DNA of 64,000 nt from Hetaerina americana (taxonomy: Eukaryota; Arthropoda; Insecta; Odonata; Calopterygidae), in the NCBI GenBank assembly GCA_022747635.1, contig JAKTNV010000009.1, positions 3,922,564 to 3,986,563 on the forward strand. The letters run 5' to 3'. A program made the translations under genes and the position numbers. Under the pieces are notes generated by a model. It ran no database searches, was not told where the DNA came from, and saw only the letters and a list, made by a program, of their open reading frames with translations. This document shows positions 1 to 13,600 of this stretch, one piece after another. How positions within the stretch are numbered: the stretch's first letter is position 1; each line of letters starts with the position of its first letter.

Positions 1-84
1 GCTACCAATATTAATGATCTTGACTAGACTACCAAATATGTTGGCTATTGCCCACAATTGCCATGATTAGTTATGATAATAATA

Positions 85-1387
85 TCAGGGTAATTTGAAA
101 AGTTCTCGGAATGGAATAGAAAAAATGACTTAACTCAATGAAACTTTTTTTTATTTTTCAATGTAATCTCCATGTACACTACTGCACTTGGTCCAGCGAT
201 GTTCTGATGCCTTGATCTGATCTTGAAATGTAGATTCCTTCAGGCCTGCAAAATACCTGTCTACTTTTGCTGTTAGTTCTTTGTTCGAGGAGAATCTCCA
301 TCCAATGAGGACAGGTTTGAGCTTGAGGAAGAAATGGAAATCTAAATGGAGCCAATTCAGGCGAATAAGGTGGGGGTGGCAACCATTCGTATCTTAGTTC
401 ACGTGATTCTGTCATGGCAACGACACTTGTTTGGTGGGCGTGCATTGTCTTGATGAAATATGACTTTCTTCCTTGACAAACTTTGCCTTTTTTCCGTGTA
501 TCCTTTGCTGTAGTTGGTTCATGAGGTTAGCATAATGTTGTCCAGTATTAGTTTGACCAGTGGGAAGATTATCTATCAGTAGAATCCCTTTTGCATCCCG
601 GGAAACTGAAGCCATCGCCTTTCCGGCCGAGCACATTGCCTCTTCTTCCTTTGGTGGTGGTGATGCAACATGTTCCTCCTGCTTTGACTGCTGTTGTCTC
701 TCGAGTATAGTGGTGGACCGACCCAAGTTTCATCTGTGGTCACAAACTGCCCACCAGAATCTTGTTGGTTGCTCCTAAAAGGGGTCAAATATTGTTTGGA
801 AATTTCCATTCTGATGTGTTTGTGATCCTTCCTCATTGGTCGCAGCACCCATCTGGCAGATGATATTCTCACATCTAATTCCACTCTTATAATGTGATGC
901 ACTCGTTCAGACTACATCCCTGAAGCGTCAACGATTTCTCGCTCTGCGTCGAATCAGTGATCCCCCATGACCATTGTATGCAATTTAGCAATAATTTCTG
1001 GGATATTGGCACATTTTGGCTGACCACAGCGTGGATCATCATTTAAGCTGGACCGGTCAAACTAATACTTTTTTTGTCCACTTGGCAACAGTTGAATATG
1101 AGGGAGCAGAGTCCCCCAGAGTGTTCTGAAAGTCGGTATGAGTATCCTTTGCTTTCATACCTTTCTTTACAAAGTATTTAATCACTGCTTGAATTTCAGT
1201 ATTTTCCATCTTCAAAAATCACTACTTGGAAACAACAACAGAGAGGCATCCGCACCACAGATCTCTTCCCAAAGCACTGATGCATTGCGTGTTTTATCAT
1301 GAAGTATTGTATATTATGACGTGGGAAACTCTTTGTGCTAGTACGGCCATCTGGTGGTGATTCCGAGAACCTTTCAAACTGCCCTTG
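85..1387 (-). mobile_element. Decayed full-length mariner
   Basis: A 1303-bp element flanked by TA (83-84 and 1388-1389). The ends are inverted repeats sharing tttgaaa.gttctcggaat. The - strand carries broken mariner transposase pieces: RISSARWVLRPMRKDHKHIR and VTTDETWVGPP near 720-890, AGKAMASVSRDAKGILLIDN near 560-620, and RYEWLPPPPYSPELAPF near 340-400. Frameshifts and stops make it inactive. The D of DETW and the YSPEL site are still visible. Confidence 0.85.
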
Positions 1388-1594
1388 TAATGCTAAGGTC
1401 AAAGAATTGGTCTCTCTGGAATTTTCGATGTACAATGAGACACTTCTTCAATTAAGTCAGGGATGATACTGTTAAGCGTGTTGAATATTTTGTGCATATC
1501 TACCATTCAAGTCACTGAACAATCGGGTGTAATGTGTAGGGCATGCTCATGTTCATCATCTTTAACGGGTGATGTATTCTTTTGTACTGTGCAG

Positions 1595-1855
1595 TCGCCG
1601 AGATGGGCGTGGCACCAAGGAAAATCCCAGGAGTGGCACCAGCCGAGATGTGTGGGAGCGCGAGCGTTTGGCAGGGGGTGAGAGGGAGCGGGATGGGCGG
1701 AGAGGGGCGGGCGGAGGATACGAGAGGGACGAGGTCATGTCGGGCCTGAGGGGGGAACGGGATTCTCAGGCCACCTCGTCGACCATCGTCAAGGGCAGAG
1801 ACTGGGAGACGAGAGATTACACTGACAGCCGCCGCGAATGGGACGGACGTGGAAG
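1595..1855 (+). CDS. Zc3h13: ZC3H13-like exon a (first exon seen)
   Basis: Acceptor tactgtgcag ends at 1594. The exon begins with one base of a split codon and reads an Arg/Asp/Glu/Gly-rich segment with DVWERERL and GRDWETRDYTDSRREWD, the low-complexity RE/RD style of Flacc/ZC3H13 middle regions. The donor is AG|GCAAGC at 1856, a GC rather than GT donor that otherwise fits the consensus. The exon leaves two bases (AG) of a split codon, which fits the single leading base of the next exon at 6063. Reading through the donor would continue for about 100 bases to a stop in AT-rich sequence. Confidence 0.78.
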
Positions 1856-4571
1856 GCAAGCTCTTTCAGTTGACATTAGTGCCATTTATATTTGTTTAAT
1901 GCAATCAGGTGCTTGCATATCAACAGAATTCATGTTTTGTTGTTTGTGTGCTGCTTGAAGCATTGACGGAACTCCATAAGACCAACCTAGCGTTTATGTG
2001 TATGCAATGGAGATTTGTGCCAAAGGTCCTCAAATGTGTGAACAAACTTCCACGGTTTCTGAGTGAAATCATGAATACTTGGCTTTTCCACTCAAAGCGT
2101 TGATGGCAAACTTAAATTTTGCAATGCTGTGGCATCATTAAGTGAGGGTGAGTATTGCATCAGATCTTTAGGTGGTAAAGTGAAGTATTTTTAACTTTCG
2201 TTCCTACAATGGGCCTTCGTGACTGTTGGTTGCTAATTTTAATTCCATGATCGTTAGTTATGTTCACAGAAGTGAAAAAGGCTGCTTTACTTTGTGTTCC
2301 ATATTTGGAGTATTGGAAAAAAAAGGATTTAAAGAGAGAAAGTGCTGGAATATTACCGTGGTTGGTATTTGATGAAATTTGTCATTAAATTGGGTGAAAA
2401 TTTGTCAATGGACGTATGCAATTAATGAAGTAAGATCTGGTGGTTTCCTGGCGTATTTGCTTGATTAAGTTTTCTTGATTCTTCCCCCGGGTCAGTGGTT
2501 CCATATTGCCGGATGTTTTCATGCTCGAACCGTGCATCGTCCTCAGGGTAGATTAGTGCCACTCCACATTCGGCTGTCTTAAATACATACAGTGCCCACG
2601 GGTCAAGTGACTTGTGATTGGTTTGTGGTGTTTGAGCCTTCCAGTTGGTCGCCATAACTTTCAGACCGCCTGTTCAATTCCTCCAGCTTCCCAGCAAAGC
2701 AGCTGAAGAAGTGAGGAATGAGGTGACCGTGGTCCTAAAAAAGGCCTTGCTACCCAAAGCAAACAACTCCAAGGAGGAATGAGAAGCACTCCAAGCATTG
2801 CGTAGGAATGTGGCTATCGTGTTGTTGCCTGCAGTCTGGGGAAACGCTGCTGCCATCATTGGCAAGGAGGAATACCATAGTATAATACAAGAGATTTTCT
2901 CAGACAAGGGCTACATAAGCTTAAGCAACACGCTCTTCAAGAAGACTGGTATTCCTGCGGAAACCGCCAAGAACTTGAGGCCACAAGCACCAGTCTCGAG
3001 AGATTATATGGCTTACCCAAGATCCACAAATGGTGCGCCAATGAGACCAATTGTGAGCGCCATCTGCTCCCCTACCTACGACTTAGCGAAGCGCCTCTCT
3101 AGTATTCTGTCACCACATGTAGGCCGCTGCGAGCATCACCTCAGGAGCTCTGCAGATTTTGTGAAAATCCTGGATGAAATCCATCCAGGAGAAAGGGATA
3201 TCCTGGCTGGTTTTGATGTGGTATCCCTTTTCACACGGGTCTCCCTGGCTGACACTTTACGCCTCCCGCATGCTGAGTTCGACGCTGCCATGGTGTTACT
3301 ATTCCGCCACGTCTTAACATCCTCCTACTTCCTGTACGATGGACAATCCTTAGATGAAGCGGATGGCATGGCAATGGGATCTCCACTCTCCCCTGCCGTA
3401 GCCGTCTTCTTCATGGAAGACGTTGAAGAATAGGCAATCAAATCAGCCCCGTTCCGCCCAAAACATTTTCACTGCTATGTCAACGACATCTTTGTGGTTT
3501 GGCCACTTGGGAAGGATGTACCTAATGAATTCCTGTTGCACATGAACTGCCAGCACCCCAATATCTCCTTCACAATGGAATTGGAAATCCACGACAAACT
3601 CCCTTTGGGCAATATCCTGATTAAATGGAAGAGTAATGCACCACGCCGGTGGTTACCAGGATGGAATAATTAAAGAAACGATTAAAACAAGAACAGTGAG
3701 AAGTAATTTCAACTGGGACTCCAGCTATTCCCTCGGCAATGCGTGGAAACCGGTGCTGGCGAAAGTTAGAGAAGGAAGGAACAAATGCCAAGGCGACCAA
3801 CCGGGAGGCTCCTCCACCCACCACGGACCAATCACGAGTCACCTGACCCGTGAGCTCATGCATGTAGTATATAAGACGGCCAAATGCAGATTGCCTCTCA
3901 TCTACCCTGAGGGCGATGCACGACTCGAGCATCGGAACAATGTGGAAGACCCTACAAAACTTCATTTTGCTATTTATGTCAGGAAATCAATTTTTCAGTT
4001 ATAATAAAGCATTAATGGAGTCGACTCGCGTATTTAGACATGAACAATCAAACATGAAATCACCTTAGTACTAGTTAAACACTTGAGAAAGCCTATAGTC
4101 AAAGATTGGACTTTACATTATAGAATTAATTTTTTTGTCAAGTTTTAAATATGTTTATGGCTGCTTGAAACCAAACCTGAAGCATTAAATATATTAGCCC
4201 ATCAGAGATTGATTATTACATTCTTGTATGATATTCTGTACGAATTGAACAAGTAAATAGGGCCTTGTATGTCTTGTTTTGGTCATTAGTATCACATTTG
4301 TGTAGTAATTTTGTTAATATGTAAGTACCTATTGCCTTAAGAAATTTTCTCATTTAGAAAGAAAACTCCTTTATTATATGTGTTGCAGAGCATCTTTGAA
4401 ATATTTATAATAAGCCAAAAACTATGAAGTTACTCCCAAGATTTTCCATAAAATTTTGCCCAGATAATCTGTTCAATAATTGTTGGTACCAGTTTTTTGT
4501 CTGCTCAAATACTTTTGTGTACTTGATCAGAGTTAAAATCAGCCATTAGCATAAAGATAACATCTGCTACT

Positions 4572-4602
<31 letters not shown>

Positions 4603-7600
4603 TAACATAGGATAGATCTGTTTAGCTTTTACAGCTTACTACACCTGACTTATTTACAATAATACTCATTACTAACAAAAAGAAATGACTAATTTTTTGA
4701 TGCATTCATCTTTTCCCTTCGTATAATCATTGAGTGATGCAAATTCTTTGCCTTATTTGTATCTATTGGTTAAGGAGGGATTGTTATGGGGTGTTGTATA
4801 TAATTAACAATAGCCCACATTACCGAGAAATTCTACTTTAAAAAGATTGAAGGCAGCGGTCATAAATATCTGCGTGATGATGTGGGGTAGTGATTTAGAA
4901 ATGGATAGACTAGGAAAACGAAGGCAATTTGTCATGAGGCTGTGTGTAAGGTGTATCGCTTTAATGAGTGCAATTCACTAGTTGTTACATATAAACATGT
5001 GTTTATGCAACCATTTAAAGTACCATAAAACAAAACTTTACCAAAGAAAAAAACCTGATTTACATCAAGGAGTGACTTCATGGAGTTGCAATTTTAATCT
5101 AATGTAATATAATGTCCTGGAATTGCATTTTCTGTCACGTTATTTCTGCTAAGAACATTAAAGGCACCACAATGTCTTGTTGTTGTGTTTTGTGGTGACT
5201 TATCGTTGATAATGCTGCGGTTGGATAAAAAGCAAAGTTAAAGAAATTAGTAGAATATTTGTTGGCCATAGGGAAGAGCCAAGCAGGCATACATATACAT
5301 TGCAACAAGAATTTAGATTTCATTCACAAACAATGTTGCAACAAAAATACACGGACAAAAACAAGCATTACAATATAATGACTATTATTGGGATGAACCC
5401 AATTACTGGTACTGAATCCAATGTTTTCCACAGCGATTTTGGATGGCCAAGTTTCTTACTCTATTCCCAATTTGGCCGCGGAAGACAAAATAAACATTGG
5501 TTGAGGCTAAACTGGAACTATGAAACACACACACTGCTGAGAAAAATGATGAAAACATCACATGTGGCCGAACCTTTCCAAACGGCAAGTAGAGAAAGGA
5601 GTTCCACTCGCTAACAATACTCCATTTGAACACATGCACACACACATGCACACACACACACACACAATCAAGGATGAAGCAGTGAGGTGGGAAGAAAACT
5701 GCAGCGCCCTAGGGTGAAGCAACAATCCCTGGAGCACTTGAGAACAAGGAAGTGATTGATGGGATGCCCCCTCTACACCCACTGTATTGAAAACGTCAGG
5801 AAATCTGAGCAAAGCTTGGACGGTGGTACGTCTCAAGCCTGGGAAATGTTGTAGGCCCAATCTCAGGTAGCATGCCCCCACAACGGTTCTCAATCTCCTT
5901 CATTTGGGGATATCTTTTGTGGTGGAAGTGGACTTTTGCTTTCCTTCCCCCGGCACAACTTGGCAGGACAGTCAAGCACCCGAGAGTCTCGGTGTGACGT
6001 ATAAAGAGGGGGTGTTGTTGGCGATGAGGGAGTGTCGTTCACGAGCATTGCTTCACGTACAGGCGAAGTGATTGGGACCCAAGACCACTTCGTGCCGAGG
6101 AGGAGGAAGAGGGAGTGGCGGCGGCAGCGGCTGCTGCGTGGGGTGGCAGTGGAGGAGGCAGCGGCGGAGGAGGAGGGAACCGCTTCCACCAACCGGGAGG
6201 GGGAAGTGCCGTGGCACCCCCCCCACCTGGCACCCTCTTCCCTGCCTCCAAGGGGGGCCGTCGAGGGTGGGGCACGGCTGGCGAGGAGACGGTGGGGAGC
6301 CACTCGAAGCCAAGGCGCAGCTGGGGGGGGGCACCGGAGCCTGAGCGTGGGAGACGCATGCTCCCGCAGCCCCTTCTCGCGGCCCCCCTCCTGCAGTCAC
6401 CCCTCCTGCCCACGCCGGCATCCCAGCAGGGCCTCCTCCCCACGCCGGGCTCCCTCCAGGCGCATCAAGTCCACCAGGCGGCTGTGGCCGGGGGCGTTGG
6501 GGTGGAGAAGGGACTCGAGGGAGGCATGGAGGTTGGAAGGGATGAGGATGCATACAAAGGAAGGAGGGGGGAGAGGTAGGTGGGGCCCAGGGGGTGCGGT
6601 ATTGTGTTGAAGAGAGCCGTGTGTGCGCACTGGTGCAGCTCACTCGTACATCGACGTCAGCGGCACTCCCTCTTCATTTGATTTATTCCTCCACCCACAA
6701 CAATTAATTACACTTGCGGGCACGCGTCTTGGATACCTCTCTCGGGATACCATCTAAGCAAACTACCTGCTCCTCTCTCTTCTCTCACTCTTCTTACTTC
6801 TTTGATACCTGGAAGATCAGCAGTCATTGATTTGTTGATAACAGAAAAGAAATGAGAAAATCCATGAAAACGACTGGAAAAATCTTGACATCATGCAGGA
6901 AAATTTTGAGTTGTGGATTATAAAGATTTGTCATGAGCAGAGCCCTGGAAGCTGTCTTCGTTGCTTCCTTTTCCATGCAAAGCCCTCACATCACACAAAA
7001 CCACGTGGACCATGTACACAAAGTGAAAAATAAATCCGGCAAAGAAATATCTAACCATTATTTAAAAAAAAATTAAATTCCCTGTGGAACCTTGTAATAC
7101 GACCATGTTCTGTTCCATGACCTATTTTGTAAAACAAAACACTCGTTGGTTGAATAATATTTTTCATTATAAAGTAACGTAAAATACGATAATGCATTAC
7201 ATGATGAAAAAAGTAATTTTTGTGTAAGATTTATTCATAGAAAATTACATGGACATTGTTTAGGATCGTGGTTCACGGTTTAGTTTTCTTCTATCGGGGA
7301 ATGAAACCACCAGGAATGCAAATTCGATTTGTAGTTTACAAAAAAGAATTGAAATAATTAAGGTTTTTATTTATGATACATTAATAATTCATTGGTACGA
7401 GAAACCCGTTGAGAGACATTTTTTTGCTGACTCATCAAATTGTTTTGAAAATGCAACATGGCATTATCATTTTGTAATTTTGAAGTGTGCATAGCCAGTC
7501 TGATTGGAATGATGCTTCTCAATATACGATGCAGCAGAGAATTATGGCCTTCATCTCTTCCTCTATCACAGAATGAACTGACCTGGAAAACCCACTGGAT

Positions 7601-10600
7601 TTGTTGAACAAAAAACAAACTAAAATAATTAGTTGATTATCTGTGACACATACCTAATTCATTTTTCCTTGGTAACTGCCAAGATGCATTTCTTTACAAT
7701 GCTGCAATAATTCAACAGAGCATGATCATCGTATAAACTAGTAGTGTGCGTAACTACTTCCATGTTAGGGTGATGCCTCTTAATGTACATTGCAGCAGTT
7801 TCCCATGCTTTGTGCATTATTCCTGTTGTGCTAGGTGATTGTTGCTTTGCTGTTACCTCCTCCTTCTCAGACAAAGCTCTTCCTTCCACAACTTCTTCCT
7901 GTGAAAGACAATGCAACTCCATGAGCTCTTCAAGAGTCAGCTTTTCCTTTTTCTTTAGGATGGTACAAATCGTTGATGTTGACCGATTGTATGTGCGTGA
8001 TAGATCAGCTACCCTGACACCTCCTCCTCGCTTATCAATGATTTCACTTCTCATTGCCACAGTTATTTTTATTCTCTTTTCACTCTCTTCTTGCACCTTT
8101 TTATATTCGGGTACATTTTTAAAACTAATCGTAAAATGTTACTAAACTGTGCACGAAACGTCACAAGAAACATGCCTGAACACGAAGTTTGGACAATCAC
8201 TCTGACGCTAGTGAAACTTGTGCCGAACACAAGCATAAACAATGGCTGGTGCTATGACTCTGGGAATCCCCCTCTCAATGAATTGATGTTGCTTTGACTC
8301 GACATGAGGCAGAAGTGCCTGCCGGCTGTTTCATCTTGAAGCAATGAACATTCTCACCTCTCGCATCCCTTCTTGGCATGCCAATGATTGTCGACTGACT
8401 TTGGGAATTGGGAGTCCTTGTATGGTCAACTCTTTCAGCGAGTGTATGCCACTTTGTGACTTAACCGGCCTACTGCCTTTATATTCTTGATAAACTGTAT
8501 ATGTAGATGAGAAACCAATGAAAATAGTCGTGTTCTCAACTTATTATGCTCATTGTGTATCAAATATGACTCGGAATACCTTTTGAAGGCCCTGTGTACA
8601 GGGAGGAATGAGTTTCCTAATCATGGAGTCATATGCAATTATAAGTGCATTGCCTGTAGTACATCGAGTGACAAGAAATAATTCCACTTCAAATGGCACA
8701 CTGAATCTTATATGATGAAGGAAAATATCCCACTTGGAAATGAGGGGCGAATATTATTGGTGGTGATGAAACAGAATGAAAGATAATGTGAAAGACGTAA
8801 ATGGAACAGTCCCATATGACGAACATATCTGTAATGAAAGGGAAACACATTGCCGGCCGTCGGCAAGGTCATGGAGACCAATGCGAACACGGTGCTAGGA
8901 CTTCAAATTGTGTGCGCTTGATTCCTTGACTTTATGCTTTCGTTCGTAGTAAACTATTTTGCTTGCAGAAGATATTTTTATTTCAGATAGTTAATATTCT
9001 AAATGCTTAAATATCAAATGCCTCTTTTGAGAACTATTAATCCTTTACTGCTTTTATTTGCCAAAATGCAATGAATCACTGCCTTCTGCCATCAATCTAA
9101 ACATCTGGTATCTGTTTATCACTTTTAAACCAATTCAGAATCACTTGATTCATATGCTGTGTAATTTTTCTGCATAGATTTTCACAACCTATTTTTTCAC
9201 TGCCTGCCAATCAAAATCCGTCATTTTTTGTGTGATGAAAGGGTAAAAAAGCTTTGTTGTGTGGATTAATGAATTTTAAAAGGGGTGTTACAAATATTGA
9301 AAAAGTTATAAACCAGAAAAATGTTTCCAAATCAACTTGTGATAATACTCTTCACTTTTTTGTATATAAACAATTTCTGTGAGTTATGCCATAAACTATG
9401 AAATTTATATACTTCATTGTTATAATTTTAACATGGTAGCCTTGAAAGTAACGTTGCACAGAAACATGAAAGTGTGGCATGTTTCTTTTGGTTTGGTTTT
9501 TAAAGCAATTGTTTTTTGCCATTTAAAAAACTTTGGAATATGGTAGCATGGCTGTTGAACTTCCTGTTATGTGTGCACTTGCAGACACTCATGCTTAGTC
9601 TCTCATACATGTTACAAAAGGTGCTAGTTAGTCTTAAACACTCCAAATAATGCGACTCACACATTTATCGCAAACCCATTAAACCTTTCCCGGCTTGTCG
9701 ACTGGCTCTCACTGCATTTAAAAAGAATGATAGTGGGCAGATGTGGGTGTACCTTATTGGGTTTTATTTCTGTATAAAAATATATCTCTAAAAGTTAAGT
9801 TTATAATATTTATACAAACATGTATAATGAAATGAGTCACAGACCTGGAAAATATAGAAAATTCAAGGAAATGAAATGTTAGTCATGAAAAATCATCATA
9901 ATATACAGGTTATGAAATCTTTGGTCAGTTTGTTTAAAATGCAGCGATGTTATGATTTCAGAGTGTCAGTTGGTTGAGGCGTTATTCGCAAAGAAGCAAC
10001 AAAAGCATTGAACACATTTTGTGCACTAGTTACATCCGCTGTGACTGCTCAGAAGTGGTTAAGTGCTTCTGTTTTGTTACAAAGGCTTCTGCTTCACAGT
10101 CGATTGTGGAGGCTGCATTCTTTTGGGTTTCATTGCATACATTGTTTCTGTACTGACGGTATTTTCACCAGCATTCCAACAGTATTTTCAGGGCAAAGAC
10201 AATAGATACATGGGTTGTTTGTTCAGAAAGTCCTTGGGGAAAAAATAGAAACCACATTATTTTTGGTAGATCTATTTTCAACGTATTTTCATTTTTGCTG
10301 GGTACACTTTCCATAGTATTTCTCCAACTTTTTTAAACCATCCAGAAAGTAGGACTTCGGAAGGTCATCAAAATAAGCATCTGTGTTGGCGATGACCTCC
10401 TCGTTCGACTTGAATAGATTTCCACGGAGCTATTTTTTCAAGTTTGGAAATTAAAAAAAGGCCCAGGGGCCAAATCTGTTGAATATTGTCGATATTGTAA
10501 GAATTTGAATTTTAATTCCGTAATTTTTGCCATCAAAAGTACCTAAAGGTATGCCCCAGTGAATTGTCTTAACAGAAGATAATTTTGTTTCTTTGCCAAA

Positions 10601-13600
10601 TGAGGACTTTTTCCTTGATTTATTCACTTAAATGGTGCAATAAGTGTGCGTAAGGGTACTCACCATTTATGGTTGGTCGTTTCCGTGAGTGATCGATGCA
10701 TGTAGATGATTCCATGTGAATCCCAAAAAACCCTGACCCTCACCTTGTTGGCCGATTTCACCATCTTCGCCTTCTTCAGAGCGAGATTGCCTTTAGACGA
10801 TGACTATTTTGACTTCCTTTGTCTGTAGTGTAGTATCCATGTTTTATCTGCAGTTATCTATGGATGCAGAAACTCATTAGGATTGCAATGCAAATTCACC
10901 AAACTAACCTCGACCATACGGTTTCATTTAGTCTCCTCTGTCAGCAAACGCCTAGCTTTTTTCACCCCCAATTTTTCATGCAAAATGGAAAATATGGGAT
11001 CTTGTGGCATGAATGAGGCTTCAACCACTTCGCAAACTTTGATTTGTTGATCACTCAAAATCCTATCATGGATTTTGTGAATCATTTGGGAGGAAGTTGC
11101 TTCCACAGGACTTCCTGAAAGATGTTCATCATTTGTGGATGTATATCCACTTTCAAAATCATTCACCCATTTGTAAACATTTTCAAACAGGGAGCAGATG
11201 GGCAATGAACTTCATCCAACTCTGCTTTGTTCTCTTTTAGTCTTAAACCTTTTAAATATGTGTTATATTACTGCCTGAAATAATTCTTTCCATTTTTCTA
11301 AACAAAAAAGGTTTGTAGCTTCGATGTACTATTGAAATGAAATCACATGAAGGGTATAGTTTAAACTTTAAAATTAGTTTACTGAGAACTGATGCTCAAT
11401 AAGAGCAAACCTTTCCTGATACAAGAGTGCCATCTTTTGGACTTTCTAAGGACTTATTAAGCAACATTTGTAAGTCAATTTTGACGACCCCCTGCTTAGG
11501 CAGCTTGATGCTGTACTCGGGTTAGTTTTTCGTCTGTTAGGTTAGGTTTTGAAATGTTTGTTTCTATTTGTTCTGGAGCTGGCAAAAATCCTTTCACGGG
11601 ATGTTTTTCAATTTTGGTATTGCTTCAAAAATAACCTGGCTGGAGTGGTGTGACTTCTTTGAGAGCACTATACATTCTTCCAAGTTTTTCTTGTGCCAGT
11701 CTGTCTCTGACCTGGCATAGTGTACAACAGCTGGAAGACAGATTTGATTGTTCTGCAGGACTCTCCTATGCTCCTGGAGGCACCACATGGCCAATATCAA
11801 TGCCTCGAATCCTGCAAACGCTAGCTGGAGCATAGACAAAATCAATGTATGCTCAGAAGCAATGGATGTTGTGAAAACCAATAGAATGCAGACTTTGCAA
11901 TGTACTAATTATGTAGAAATGTCATGTGCCTAATTTCCACAGTCTTTAGCTGCAATCTTACTCGTTTTTGCTAAAGAATGTATTTGCTTAGCCACAGGGA
12001 AAACTGGAAAAGTTGGAGGAATAATATGAAAAATTGCTTCTGAACTGTAGCAACCCCGAATAAAAACTTCTGTGGGTATCTCATTAGCATTAAAAAAAAT
12101 GAATTTGTCTCCTAACTTATTTGTATTCTTATGGTAGGTTTAATTAATTGTCCGCTGCTAAGAATTTTAAAATTAATGAAATGTTGGGTTAACTCTTCAT
12201 TTTTATTCTGATGACTTTTGCCATTTTGCTGTCCCTTCATGTATAAAATTATATCCAGCTTATGACTGGTACATTGATATCTCAGCAGTAATGTTAAAAC
12301 AGTATAATGTCATTCTCCTAGTTGTTTTATGTTGTTTAATTGATTATTAAATATTAAATCAGTGACTAATGCGTGAATAAAATTGAAAAATGCATCTTCT
12401 CAAAAAGAAGATTAAGTCCAAATGTAGAAATATTTCTTAGCATCGAAGCAATACTGTTGTAATGCGTACTTGCTCCTCTATTCACTGTGACCACTCTATA
12501 TTTGATTGCAGCCCATCAATGAGATCATCTGGTGAGATGCGGGAATCTGACTTAATTTCTGAAATGAAAGATGACCATGGTAAGTATTCTTACTTAATTC
12601 TTTTAAAGCTCTGCTAATTCTTTCATTCTTCAATGAATTTAAACTAAAGTAGATATGTGATTCATTTCGTTTATTGCAAAGTCTTTATAAAAAGGATGAG
12701 GAAAAGTTTTGGAAAAATAAATTCATTTAGGATATTGCCACAATGCCTCTCAAAATTCTTCAAAGTACATCCGTTGAGTGTCAACACACGTTTGCCGGTG
12801 GCTTTTCCACAACCCGATGGCGCCCTGGTAGGCAGTTTGCGGATTATCCTTTGCGGGTACGCGTGCAAGCTTCTTTAATGGCACTTAGCATGGTCCCATG
12901 CCGGTGGTGTCCTTTGCGGTAGGATTTCATTTTTTGGGAATAGGAATAATAGCTTGCTGGTGCCAAGTCGGGACTGTTTGGGGGTTGGGATCTGTCACAA
13001 TGCCATTTGCTGGAGGTCTACGCAAGCAGAGACACTTGACTCTGCTCTTGGTCGCCTGTCGAAAGACCTTCGGGTGGATGATTTGAGCACAGACCTTTCA
13101 TACTGCCAAATTTTCAGTTACAATGGTATGTGCACTGTCTATGCCAATACGATCTGCGATCATGCGATTATGGTCTGAAATCAGCACTTCACGCACCCGT
13201 CAGGAAAATTGTTACAGATAATTAATATGTAAAAAACTTGTATGCACTAAACCTAAATACTGTTTCATTAAGGAATGAAATTGGATGAAGATGATGCAAC
13301 AGATGTGAATGAATTAATGTAAGGAATTTTTTCTGTTAGTGTGTTTGTAGCTTTCCTTGGCTGTGTCTTTTCCTAGGTTTCTGGAAACTTCAGTTGTAGT
13401 TCAAGCTTGACGTATATTACTCGTGTATTACGACTCATATAGGGTACACTATGAAGGAATTTCCCTCGAATACTGCTCTTGATTTTACTGTCTTTCTTTG
13501 CTTGAACCCGCTCCATTAAGAAAGTTAAAATGGCTAATGGAGCAATGATTTTTTAAAGTCCTTGTGAATGTGTGTTCGCATTTGTTATCATGGATGAGAG

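Larger units (their letters stand above)
2422..3990 (+). mobile_element. Penelope-like element, decayed, with inverted terminal arms
   Basis: A reverse transcriptase relic on the + strand lies between two arms of about 210 bp in opposite orientation (2430-2655 on the -, 3785-3990 on the +). Translating the arms outward gives related strings (KTAECGVALIYPEDDARFEH versus KTAKCRLPLIYPEGDARLEH), showing that they are inverted copies. Penelope-like elements are known for terminal repeats in direct or inverted order. It sits in intron 1 of the ZC3H13-like gene. Confidence 0.8.
3991..6062. other. Intron 1, remainder
   Basis: AT-rich intron with two dinucleotide repeats. The short open frames here (for example 5300-5614 and 5403-5893) show no recognisable protein motif. 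1856-2421 is likewise empty. Confidence 0.6.

Noticed and set aside
6032..6643. Several long overlapping frames on both strands
   Set aside because: GC-rich composition removes stops in all frames. Only one frame fits the splice phases of the ZC3H13-like gene.
11594..11933. Open frames of 61-95 codons on both strands
   Set aside because: No splice context, motif or repeat relation; overlapping frames in AT-rich intron.
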